A stretch of DNA of 64,000 nt from Streptomyces rubradiris (GTDB taxonomy: Bacteria > Actinomycetota > Actinomycetes > Streptomycetales > Streptomycetaceae): positions 310,001 through 374,000 of the forward strand of contig NZ_BNEA01000001.1 of assembly GCF_016860525.1 (NCBI RefSeq), given 5' to 3'. The position numbers were made by a program, and so were the translations under genes. Every line of letters starts with the position of its first letter. Positions within the stretch are counted from its first letter, which is position 1. The notes under the pieces were generated by a model. That model was not told the origin of the DNA and ran no database searches. It was given only the letters and a program-made list of their open reading frames with translations. This document shows, piece by piece, positions 42,649 to 50,069 of the stretch.

Positions 42649-43551
42649 TCATTCCGGGTGCGGGGCCGGCGGTACGACCGCGACGGGGCTCGCCGCGTGC
42701 AGCAGTACGGCCTGGGTGACCGAGCCCATCATGCGGGCCGGCGCGAGCAGCCGCCGCCGGTGCCGGCCGACGACCACGAGTCCGGCGTCCTTGGATGCGG
42801 CGACCAGGTGGCCGGCCGCGTCGCCGGGCAGTGCCTCGGCGGCGGCGCGGACCTCGGGGTGGCGCTCGCGGTGCGGGGCGAGGAAGCCGTCGGCGAGGGT
42901 GCGGATCTCCTCGGCCACGGCGTCCTGGTCGACCGGCGGCGGTACCGGCTGGCCGGGCGCGGACCAGGCCTGCGCCGGCCACGGGTAGGCGGCGATCACC
43001 TGGAGCCGGGCGTGGCGCAGGGCGGCCTCGGCGAAGGCGAAGGCGAGGACGTCCTCGTCGGGGCTGTCGGCGTGCAGTCCGACGACCACCCGGGGCCCGG
43101 GCTCGGCGGGGCCCTCCCCGTGCACCTCCCGGCCGGGCGGGGGCACGACGACCACGGGGCACCGGGCGTCCCGGGCGGTGGAGAGGCCGTTGGAGCCGAG
43201 CAGCAGGCTGGCGAAGCCGCCGCGGCCCCGGGAGCCGAGCACCAACAGCTGGGCGTCGTCGCCCAGTTCGGGCAGGACGGCGCCGGGTACGCCTTCCAGG
43301 GCGACGTACTCCACGGCCGGCTGCCCGGCGTGGTCCCCGAGCCGGGTGCGCACCTCGTCGAGGACCGGGTCGTCCTCGGTGTCGGGCGGTCCGGCGACCA
43401 GTACGCCCGCCTGGCCCCAGGCCGCGTACTGCCGTACGTGCACCACTCGCAGCGGTGCCGCGCGGCGGCGGGCGGCGTCCAGGGCCCAGTCCAGGGCGCG
43501 CAGGCTGTCGGCGGACCCGTCGACCGCGGCGATGACCGGCGTGGCGTTCAT
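42649..43551 (-). CDS. Universal stress protein (tandem UspA domains)
   Basis: 300-residue cytosolic protein of two UspA domains. The first opens VIAAVDGSADSLRALDWALD and closes with the ATP-binding end LVLGSRGRGGFASLLLGSNG; the second starts RVVVGLHADSPDEDVLAFAF and ends LVVVGRHRRRLLAPARMMG with SVTQAVLLHAASPVAVV. The first domain fits the G-2x-G-9x-G(S/T) ATP-binding pattern well, the second less so. ATG 43551 has GGAGG eight bases before it. Such proteins respond to hypoxia or stress in Streptomyces. Single gene. Confidence 0.93.
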   Translation of the reverse strand: MNATPVIAAVDGSADSLRALDWALDAARRRAAPLRVVHVRQYAAWGQAGVLVAGPPDTEDDPVLDEVRTRLGDHAGQPAVEYVALEGVPGAVLPELGDDAQLLVLGSRGRGGFASLLLGSNGLSTARDARCPVVVVPPPGREVHGEGPAEPGPRVVVGLHADSPDEDVLAFAFAEAALRHARLQVIAAYPWPAQAWSAPGQPVPPPVDQDAVAEEIRTLADGFLAPHRERHPEVRAAAEALPGDAAGHLVAASKDAGLVVVGRHRRRLLAPARMMGSVTQAVLLHAASPVAVVPPAPHPE

Positions 43552-43670
43552 CCTTCTCACCTCCGGAACACGACCTTCCCCTTATTGCTGGGGCCAGCCT
43601 GGCTCAGGTCCGGCCCCGGCGGGGTTGCTGCCGGTCGCGTGTCCGGAAATCCGGGGGTGACACCCCCGGT

Positions 43671-43913
43671 TCAGGTGAGATCGAACTCGCCTTCGCGCGC
43701 GCCGGAGACGAAGGCGCCCCATTCCGCGGGCGTGAAGATCAGGGACGGGCTCTCCGGCCGGCCGCTGTTGCGCATCGCGATGAAGCCCTCGACGAAGGCG
43801 ATCTGGACATCGCCCAGCCCTCGGCTGCTGGACTGCCACTCGGCCTTGCTGAGGTCCAGCTCCGGCTTGTCCCAGCCCGCGAGCGGCTTGTGCTGGGTGG
43901 TGCTCTCGGCCAC
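43671..43913 (-). CDS. DUF397 domain protein
   Basis: 80-residue protein of the DUF397 family, with the signature LDLSKAEWQSSSRGLGDVQI, VEGFIAMRNSGRPESPSLIF and TPAEWGAFVSGAREGEFDL. In Streptomyces such genes normally sit beside an XRE-family DUF397-partner regulator (BldB/WhiJ-like systems), forming antitoxin-like pairs; no XRE gene is adjacent here, so it is an orphan in this window. Possibly involved in development or in regulation through a distant partner. Confidence 0.9.
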   Translation of the reverse strand: MAESTTQHKPLAGWDKPELDLSKAEWQSSSRGLGDVQIAFVEGFIAMRNSGRPESPSLIFTPAEWGAFVSGAREGEFDLT

Positions 43914-44105
43914 GTCCGTGCTCCTCCCGGTTCGTCGTCCGCGGGTCAGCCTAGCGACCGGTCGCTACGGCGGACAGGGCGCGCGAGGGCGATCTTTGCG
44001 GCGGTGCGGCCCCGGTCGTCCTGCGGACCGGCCGCCGGGCGGTCGGCGGGCGGTCGGCGGGCGGTCGGCGGGCGGTCGGCGGGCGGGAATCCCCGGCCGG
44101 TGCCG

Positions 44106-45272
44106 TCAGGAGTCGGGGGGCTCGGAGCCGACGAGCCACATGGCGAAGAACTGCGAGCCGCCGCCGTAGGCGTGTCCGAGCGCCCGGCGGGCCCCGTCCA
44201 CCTGGTGGTCGCCGGCCCGGCCGCGCACCTGGAGGGCGGCCTCGGCGAAGCGGATCATGCCGGAGGCGCCGATGGGGTTGGCACTGAGCACGCCCCCGGA
44301 CATGTTGACGGGCAGGTCGCCGTCGAGCGCCGTCACCCCGGCTTCGGTGAGTTTCCAGCCCTCGCCCGGCGCGGCGAAGCCGAGGTTCTCCAGCCACATG
44401 GGCTCGTACCAGGAGAACGGCACGTACATCTCGACGGCGTCGATGTCCCGGCGCGGGTCGGTGATCCCGGCCTGCCGGTAGACGTCGGCGGCGCAGTCCT
44501 GGCCGGCCCGCGGGGAGACGAAGTCCTTGCCGGCGAAGAGGGTGGGTTCGCTGCGCATGGCGCCGCCGTGCAGCCAGGCGGGCGGCCGGGGCGCGCGGGC
44601 GGCTCCGGTGCGGTCGGTGAGGACCATGGCGCAGGCGCCGTCGGAGGACGGGCAGGTCTCGGAGTAGCGAATGGGGTCCCACAACATGGGTGACGCCACC
44701 ACCTTTTCCAGGGTGATGTCGTGTTCGTGGAGGTGGGCGTAGGGGTTCTTCAGGGCGTTGCGGCGGTCCTTGTAGGCGACGAGGGCGCCGATGGTGTCGG
44801 GGGCGCCGCTGCGCCGCATGTAGGCGCGCACATGGGGGGCGAAGAAGCCGCCGGCTCCGGCGAGCAGCGGCTGCTGGAAGGGGATGGGCAGGGACAGGCC
44901 CCACATGGCGTTGGACTCGGACTGTTTTTCGAAGGCGAGGGTGAGGACCGTGTGGTGGACGCGGGCGGCGATCAGGTTCGCGGCGACGAGCGCGGTGGAT
45001 CCGCCGACGGAGCCGGCGGTGTGCACGCGCAGCATGGGTTTGCCGACGGCGCCGAGGGCGTCGGCGAGGTACAGCTCGGGCATCATCACGCCCTCGAAGA
45101 AGTCGGGCGCCTTGCCGATGACGACGGCGTCGATGTCGGCCCAGGTCAGCTCGGCGTCGTGCAGGGCGCGCGTGGCGGCCTCGCGGACGAGTCCGGCGAT
45201 CGAGACGTCCCGGCGGGCGGCGACGTGTTTGGTCTGGCCGATCCCGGTGACGGCCACGGGCTCCTTGCTCAT
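44106..45272 (-). CDS. Ltp3-like thiolase/lipid-transfer protein
   Basis: 388 residues, last gene of a four-gene operon; its ATG overlaps the previous stop codon (ATGA). It resembles the mycobacterial Ltp3 lineage of SCP-x-like thiolases: VVIGKAPDFFEGVMMPELYL, RVHTAGSVGGSTALVAANLI, EKQSESNAMWGLSLPIPF, FAPHVRAYMRRSGAPDTIGA, WDPIRYSETCPSSDGACAMV, and GHAYGGGSQFFAMW. The usual nucleophilic Cys (CSSG) is replaced by HTAGS, and the C-terminal Cys motif by GGGSQ, so it may not be a classical thiolase; carbon-carbon cleavage by retro-aldol or thiolytic attack on a sterol-side-chain acyl-CoA is possible, with the DUF35 protein as partner. Confidence 0.88.
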   Translation of the reverse strand: MSKEPVAVTGIGQTKHVAARRDVSIAGLVREAATRALHDAELTWADIDAVVIGKAPDFFEGVMMPELYLADALGAVGKPMLRVHTAGSVGGSTALVAANLIAARVHHTVLTLAFEKQSESNAMWGLSLPIPFQQPLLAGAGGFFAPHVRAYMRRSGAPDTIGALVAYKDRRNALKNPYAHLHEHDITLEKVVASPMLWDPIRYSETCPSSDGACAMVLTDRTGAARAPRPPAWLHGGAMRSEPTLFAGKDFVSPRAGQDCAADVYRQAGITDPRRDIDAVEMYVPFSWYEPMWLENLGFAAPGEGWKLTEAGVTALDGDLPVNMSGGVLSANPIGASGMIRFAEAALQVRGRAGDHQVDGARRALGHAYGGGSQFFAMWLVGSEPPDS

Positions 45273-46339
45273 CGTGGATCCCCTTCGAGTACGGCGACCA
45301 GGTTCTGTTGGAGGCAGGGGCCGGAGGTGGCGTGGGCGAGGGCCCGGTCGGAGTCGCCGCGGTGGACGCGGGCGGCGGCCTCGCCGATGCGGACGAGCCC
45401 GGCGGCCATGACCGGGTTGGCGGCGAGGGCGCCGCCGGAGGGGTTGACGCGCACGCTGTCGTCCAGGCGCAGGGCCCGGCGCAGGACCACCTCCTGGGAG
45501 CTGAACGGGGCGTGCAGCTCGGCGGTGTCGACGGGCCGTTCGAAGGCGCCCGCCCGCTCGGCGGCGAGCCGGGTGGAGGGCGAGTCGGTGAGGTCGCGTA
45601 CGCCGAGGGAGTGGGCCTCGACCCGGTGGTCGATGCCCCGGATCCAGGCGGGGCGTTCGCACAGGTCGCGGGCCCGGTCCCCGGCCGCGAGGAGCACGGC
45701 GGCGGCGCCGTCGCCGACGGGCGGGCAGTCGCCGGTGCGCAGCGGGCGTACGACGTAGTCGCCCTGCGGGACACGTCCTTTGAGCTGGGCGTACGGGTTG
45801 GCGGCGGCGTCGGCCCTGCTGCGGGCGCCGACGGCGGCCAGCGCGGCTTCGTCGGTGTGTCCGGCGTCCATGAGCGCCTGCGCCTGGAGGGCGGCGAGGG
45901 CTACGGAGTCGGGCCACAGAGGGGCGACGTAGTACGGGTCGAGCTGGCGGGTGAGGACGTCCCGTACCGAGCCGGGTGAGCACTTGCCGTAGGAGTAGAC
46001 GAGCGCGGTGTCGGTGTCCTCGGTGAGGAGTTTGGTCCATGCCTCGTACAGCGCCCAGGCGCCGTCCATCTCGACGTGCGACTCGGAGATGGGCGGCCAG
46101 GCGCCGACGCCGTCGAGGGCGAGGGTGAAGGAGAAGGCGCGGCCGGCCAGGTAGTCGCTGGAGCCGGAGCAGGTGAAGCCGATGTCGGCGGTCTTCAGGC
46201 CGGTGCGTGCCAGGACCTCGTGCAGGACCGGCATCAGCATCTCGACCTCGGAGGAGTCCTCGGTGGAGCGCCGGTGGCCGGTCTGGGCGAAGGCGACGAC
46301 GGCGATGTCCCGGGGGCCGGGCGTGTTTCGGCCGGTCAC
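45269..46339 (-). CDS. Ltp4-like thiolase
   Basis: 356 residues from GTG 46339, which overlaps the upstream stop codon (GTGA); its own stop overlaps the next ATG (ATGA). It resembles mycobacterial Ltp4: VAFAQTGHRRSTEDSSEVEM, GFTCSGSSDYLAGRAFSF, ALVYSYGKCSPGSVRDVL, PPVGDGAAAVLLAAGDRARD, and VNPSGGALAANPVMAAGLVR. Here Cys residues are kept at the CSGS and GKCSPGS positions, so a thiolytic role is more plausible than in its neighbour. The two thiolase proteins likely form a heteromer, as inferred from the overlapping genes. Substrate is probably a branched or sterol-derived beta-ketoacyl- or beta-hydroxyacyl-CoA. Confidence 0.86.
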   Translation of the reverse strand: MTGRNTPGPRDIAVVAFAQTGHRRSTEDSSEVEMLMPVLHEVLARTGLKTADIGFTCSGSSDYLAGRAFSFTLALDGVGAWPPISESHVEMDGAWALYEAWTKLLTEDTDTALVYSYGKCSPGSVRDVLTRQLDPYYVAPLWPDSVALAALQAQALMDAGHTDEAALAAVGARSRADAAANPYAQLKGRVPQGDYVVRPLRTGDCPPVGDGAAAVLLAAGDRARDLCERPAWIRGIDHRVEAHSLGVRDLTDSPSTRLAAERAGAFERPVDTAELHAPFSSQEVVLRRALRLDDSVRVNPSGGALAANPVMAAGLVRIGEAAARVHRGDSDRALAHATSGPCLQQNLVAVLEGDPR

Positions 46340-47277
46340 AGCAGCTCCTTGTACGTCTCGTAGGGGGCGTCGGGTTCGCCGCTGGGCCGGTAGTGGTCGG
46401 GGTGGCGGGCCCCCTCGGTCCACACCGGCTCCACCCGCAGGCCCATGCGGACCCGGTCGTAGGGGATGCCGCCGATCCGGGCGTGCAGGGCGAGGTCGGC
46501 GCCGTCCAGGGCGATGTGGGCGTAGACGTACGGCACCTCGATGTCGAGGTTCTTCGCCTTGATGTTGACGATGCAGAAGGTGGTGACCGTGCCCCGGGGA
46601 CCCACCTCGACCTGTTCCGCTGTGGCGACGCCACATGTGGGGCACGCACCCCTGGGCGGGACGTACACCTTGCGGCAGGAGGGGCAGCGTTCGCCGACGA
46701 TGCGCCGGGCGCTGAGGGCGTCGATGTAGGCGGACTGGGCGCGGCCGGGCGAGTAGGTGTAGTCGAGGCGGGCGGGGGTGACGATGCCGGTGAGCGGCTG
46801 CTCGAAGGCGCCGGTGTGGCCGCCCGGTCGTACGGGTTCGCCGTCGTGGGGCTCGAAGCAGGCGATGTCGGTGATGGCGCCGGTGCGTTCCGCCGCCCAG
46901 CGGACGCGCACCCGCATGCCGGTGCGGACCGCGTCGGGGCCGGGGGCGTCGAGGGCGTGCAGCAGGGCGGTGTCGGCGCCGTCGAGACGGACCAGGACCC
47001 AGGCGAAGGGGGTGGTGAGGGGCTGGCCGCGGCGGGGGGCGTGGTTCCAGGCCCAGGTGGTGACGGTGCCGGTGGGGGCGACCTCCACCAGCTCGCGCAG
47101 TTCGGCGGCGGTGACGGGGTCGTACTCGACAGGCGGGACGAGGGTGCGGCCGTCGGTGGTGCGTACGCCGAGGACGACGCGTTCGCGCAGGCCGGTGAGG
47201 AAGGCGCTCTGGACGGGGCCGAGGGAGCGGGTGAACGGGAACTCCACGACGAGCGGCGCGGAGAGGACTTCGGGCAT
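46336..47277 (-). CDS. DUF35 OB-fold protein (thiolase partner)
   Basis: 313 residues with two OB-fold-like halves and a rubredoxin-like zinc ribbon between them (C198, C201, C212, C215 in GERCPSCRKVYVPPRGACPTC). DUF35 proteins bind to Ltp-type thiolases and hold the acyl-CoA substrate, as in the Ltp2-DUF35 aldolase of steroid catabolism. The N-terminal part (PVQSAFLTGLRERVVLGVRT, TTWAWNHAPRRGQPLTTPFA) is a fused second copy, as in the mycobacterial Rv3521 protein. ATG 47277 is 14 bp from the hydratase stop codon, and the stop codon overlaps the Ltp4-like start. Confidence 0.88.
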   Translation of the reverse strand: MPEVLSAPLVVEFPFTRSLGPVQSAFLTGLRERVVLGVRTTDGRTLVPPVEYDPVTAAELRELVEVAPTGTVTTWAWNHAPRRGQPLTTPFAWVLVRLDGADTALLHALDAPGPDAVRTGMRVRVRWAAERTGAITDIACFEPHDGEPVRPGGHTGAFEQPLTGIVTPARLDYTYSPGRAQSAYIDALSARRIVGERCPSCRKVYVPPRGACPTCGVATAEQVEVGPRGTVTTFCIVNIKAKNLDIEVPYVYAHIALDGADLALHARIGGIPYDRVRMGLRVEPVWTEGARHPDHYRPSGEPDAPYETYKELL

Positions 47278-47291
47278 GGGGGCTCCTCGGG

Positions 47292-48092
47292 TCAGGCGCG
47301 TTTGTAGACGGGGGGCCGCTTCTCGGCGAAGGCGCGGGCGCCCTCCTTGGCGTCGGCCGTGTCGAAGACGGGCATACCGCGGGCGAGTTCGGCGGCGAGC
47401 CCGTCGGCCTCGGTCATCTCCGCCGTCTCGTACACGGACGCCTTGACGGCCTCCACGGCGAGCGGGGCGCAGGCGTTGACCTGCTCGGCGATCTCCAGGG
47501 CCTTGGCGAGGGCGGTGCCGTCGGGCACGACATGGCCGATCAGGCCGATGCCTGCGGCTTCCCGGGCGGTGTAGGGGCGTCCGGTGAGCAGCATCTCCAG
47601 GGCGTGGGTGCGCGGGATCTGGCGCTGGAGGCGGACGGTGGAGCCGCCGATGGGGAACAGGCCGCGGCGCACCTCGAACAGGCCGAAGGTCGCGGATTCG
47701 CCGGCCACCCGGATGTCGGTGCCCTGGAGGATCTCGGTGCCGCCCGCGACGCAGTGGCCCTCGACGGCGGCGATCACCGGTTTGCGCGGGCGGTGGTGGC
47801 GCAGCATCGCCTTCCAGTGCAGGTCGGGATCGGCCTCCAGCCGGTCGCGGTAGTGCTGTCCGGCCATGCCGTTCCCGGCCAGCGCCTTCAGGTCCATCCC
47901 GGCGCAGAAGACGCCCTGGGCGCCGGTGAGCACGATGGAGCGGACCGTGTCGTCGGCGTCGGCCTCCAGCCAGCCGTCGTACAGGCCGACGAGCATCGCG
48001 AGGGACAGCGCGTTGCGGGCGTCGGGCCGGTTGAGCGTGAGCACCAGGGTGGCGCCCTCGCGCCGCACGGTGAGGTGTTCGGTACCGGTCAT
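47292..48092 (-). CDS. Enoyl-CoA hydratase, EchA19-like
   Basis: Adds water to 2-enoyl-CoA; 266 residues of the crotonase family. The N-terminal strand (LVLTLNRPDARNALSLAMLV), the oxyanion-hole motif FCAGMDLKAL, GGTEILQGTDIRVAGESATF, GLIGHVVPDGTALAKALEIA and EGARAFAEKRPP match the EchA19 lineage, which in mycobacteria serves cholesterol side-chain breakdown. The second catalytic Glu region is GLFEVRRGLFPIGGS. First gene of the operon, divergent from the FadD19-like gene; the 180-bp gap carries two palindromic sites. ATG 48092 is chosen; longer frames upstream run through the operator. Confidence 0.9.
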   Translation of the reverse strand: MTGTEHLTVRREGATLVLTLNRPDARNALSLAMLVGLYDGWLEADADDTVRSIVLTGAQGVFCAGMDLKALAGNGMAGQHYRDRLEADPDLHWKAMLRHHRPRKPVIAAVEGHCVAGGTEILQGTDIRVAGESATFGLFEVRRGLFPIGGSTVRLQRQIPRTHALEMLLTGRPYTAREAAGIGLIGHVVPDGTALAKALEIAEQVNACAPLAVEAVKASVYETAEMTEADGLAAELARGMPVFDTADAKEGARAFAEKRPPVYKRA

Positions 48093-48116
48093 GGGCCAAC
48101 TCCCCTCGGTCAGAAC

Positions 48117-48130
48117 GAGAACAGGTTGCA
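48117..48130. promoter_or_regulatory. KstR-like site with one mismatch
   Basis: GAGAACAGGTTGCA matches the KstR consensus TnnAACnnGTTnnA in all fixed positions except the first T. It is 25 bp upstream of the EchA19-like start. A weak site taken alone; it matters because a perfect match lies before the acyl-CoA dehydrogenase at 63380. Confidence 0.35.
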
Positions 48131-48157
48131 GTAGGCGGGGAGGCACTTCAAGGGTTT

Positions 48158-48174
48158 TCTGACAGCCAGTCAGA
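48158..48174. promoter_or_regulatory. 17-bp palindrome, copy 1 (TCTGAC-N5-GTCAGA)
   Basis: TCTGAC-AGCCA-GTCAGA is a perfect inverted repeat in the divergent promoter region of the hydratase operon and the FadD19-like gene. A second, related copy lies at 56212-56228. The structure fits a TetR-family operator; the cognate regulator is not in the window. Confidence 0.6.
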
Positions 48175-48272
48175 TTCTTTGTCGGCGGGCCTTCACAGTT
48201 GCGCCGCCCTTTGCTCTGATGACCGGCGAGCCGGCGGATGCCGGGCACGGGCGCCCGGGGTCAGGAGGAGCG

Positions 48273-49889
48273 GTGGAGTACAACCTTGCCGATCTGTTCG
48301 AGTCGGTCGTCGACGCGGTGCCGGACCGCGAGGCGCTGGTCTGCCTCGACCACCCCGGCACGGGTGCGGAACGCAGGCTGACGTACGCCGCACTGGACGC
48401 CGCCGCCAACCGCGTCGCGCACCATCTGGCCGACAGCGGCATACGCCCCGGGGAGCACCTCGGCCTCCATCTGTACAACGGGGTCGAATACCTGCAGACG
48501 GTACTGGCCTGCCTGAAGGCCAGGATCGTCCCGGTGAACGTCAACTACCGCTATGTCGAGGACGAGTTGGCGTACCTCTACCGGGACGCGGACCTGGTCG
48601 CGCTGGTCTTCGACGGGGAGTTCGAGGACCGGGTGGCGGGGGTGCTGCCGCGGGCGCCGGGGCTGCGGCATCTGCTGCGGGTGGGGGAGGGGACGGGCGG
48701 GGTGCCGGGTGCGGTGCCGTTCGCCCGGGCCGAGGCGTCCGGGTCGCCCGGGCGCGATTTCCCCGCCCGCTCCGGTGACGACCTGTTCATCATCTACACC
48801 GGTGGCACCACGGGCATGCCCAAGGGGGTGATGTGGCGTCAGGAGGACCTGTTCTTCGCCGGACTGGGCGGCGGGGCGCCGACCGGGGAGCCGGTGAGGG
48901 CACCGGAGGAACTGGCCGGACGGGTCGCCGCGGGCGGCGCCGGCATCACCTTCTTCCCCACTCCCCCGCTGATGCACGGCACGTCGACGCTCACCGCTTT
49001 CATCGGGTTCGACTTCGGCCAACGCGTCGTACTGCACCGCAAGTTCGCCCCCCAGGAGGTGCTGCGGACCGTACAGCGGGAGCGGGTCACCAGCATGTCG
49101 CTGGTCGGTGACGCGATGCTCCGCCCGCTGCTCGACGCGCTCGCCGGGCCGCTGAAGGGCACCGACTGCTCGTCCCTGTTCAGCGTCTCCTCCTCGGGTG
49201 CGATCCTGTCGGAGACGGTCCGCCGGCAGTTCCGCGAACTGCTGCCGCACACCCTGCTGCTGAACAACTTCGGTTCCTCCGAGTCCGGCTTCAACGGCAC
49301 CGCCACCGAGGACGCGGGGCCCGGGCGGGGCTTGCGCCTGCGGGTCAACTCCCGTACCCGGGTGGTGGATCCGGTGACGCGCGAACCGGTCGCAGCCGGG
49401 GCCACCGGCCGGATCGCGCAGTGCGGGCACGTGCCGCTCGGCTACTACAACGACCCGGCGGCATCGGCGGAGACGTTCTTCGAACGGGACGGGCAGCGCT
49501 GGGTGCTGCTCGGCGACATGGCGACCGTCGACGCGGACGGCGTGGTCACCGTGCTGGGCCGGGGCTCCCAGTGCATCAACACCGGCGGCGAGAAGGTGTA
49601 CCCGGAGGAGGTCGAGCAGGCCCTCAAGGCGCATCCGGACGTGTACGACGCGCTGGTGGCCGGCGTGCCGGACGCCCACTGGGGCAACCACGTCGCGGCC
49701 GTGGTCCAGCTGCGCGCGGGCGCGCCGCGCCCCTCGCTGGCCGACATCCAGCGCCACTGCCGCACCCGCCTGGCCGGCTACAAGGTGCCACGCCAACTGG
49801 TGATCGCGGACACCATCCGGCGCTCCCCGAGCGGCAAGGCCGACTACCGGTGGGCCCGGGAGGTGGCCACGGCGGCAAAGTCGCCATGA
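48273..49889 (+). CDS. Acyl-CoA synthetase, FadD19-like
   Basis: Adenylate-forming ligase that loads an acid onto CoA; 538 residues from GTG 48273 (VEYNLADLFESVVDAVPDRE), with AGGAGG just upstream. The ATP loop is IYTGGTTGMPKGVMWRQED; other marks are VNVNYRYVEDELAYLYRD, FNNFGSSESGFNGT-like NNFGSSESGFNG, the adenylation core QCINTGGEKVYPEEVEQALK, and the terminal RRSPSGKADYRWAREV with the catalytic Lys. These are close to mycobacterial FadD19, which activates C24-branched sterol side chains. Divergent from an EchA19-like operon, as are fadD19 and echA19 in Mycobacterium tuberculosis. Confidence 0.88.
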   Translation: MEYNLADLFESVVDAVPDREALVCLDHPGTGAERRLTYAALDAAANRVAHHLADSGIRPGEHLGLHLYNGVEYLQTVLACLKARIVPVNVNYRYVEDELAYLYRDADLVALVFDGEFEDRVAGVLPRAPGLRHLLRVGEGTGGVPGAVPFARAEASGSPGRDFPARSGDDLFIIYTGGTTGMPKGVMWRQEDLFFAGLGGGAPTGEPVRAPEELAGRVAAGGAGITFFPTPPLMHGTSTLTAFIGFDFGQRVVLHRKFAPQEVLRTVQRERVTSMSLVGDAMLRPLLDALAGPLKGTDCSSLFSVSSSGAILSETVRRQFRELLPHTLLLNNFGSSESGFNGTATEDAGPGRGLRLRVNSRTRVVDPVTREPVAAGATGRIAQCGHVPLGYYNDPAASAETFFERDGQRWVLLGDMATVDADGVVTVLGRGSQCINTGGEKVYPEEVEQALKAHPDVYDALVAGVPDAHWGNHVAAVVQLRAGAPRPSLADIQRHCRTRLAGYKVPRQLVIADTIRRSPSGKADYRWAREVATAAKSP

Positions 49890-50016
49890 CCGGCGGGGCC
49901 GTGCCGGCCGGCGGGCGGGCTCCACCGGGCCGGCCGCCGTCCGTCCGCCGCCGGGAAAATTCCGCAGACCCCTTGCCCTCGGGCCCGGTGGCCTGAATTA
50001 CTTGCCCCAGCAGTGG

Positions 50017-50034
50017 CGACCGAATGATCGGTCG
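50017..50034. promoter_or_regulatory. PaaR-like palindrome before paaK
   Basis: CGACCG-AATGAT-CGGTCG is a perfect 18-bp inverted repeat 36 bp before the paaK start. The ACCG/CGGT half-sites resemble the TetR-family PaaR operators that control phenylacetate genes in actinobacteria. The palindrome is certain; the factor is inferred. Confidence 0.65.
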
Positions 50035-50069
50035 TCCGGAATGTACGGCTGGGCAGGGAGAACGTTCCG

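Noticed and set aside
44106..46649. A single long fused reading of the thiolase region
   Set aside because: Only the last 388 codons are in the thiolase frame; the upstream part is the antisense or shifted reading of the Ltp4-like and DUF35 genes, which have overlapping, properly spaced starts.
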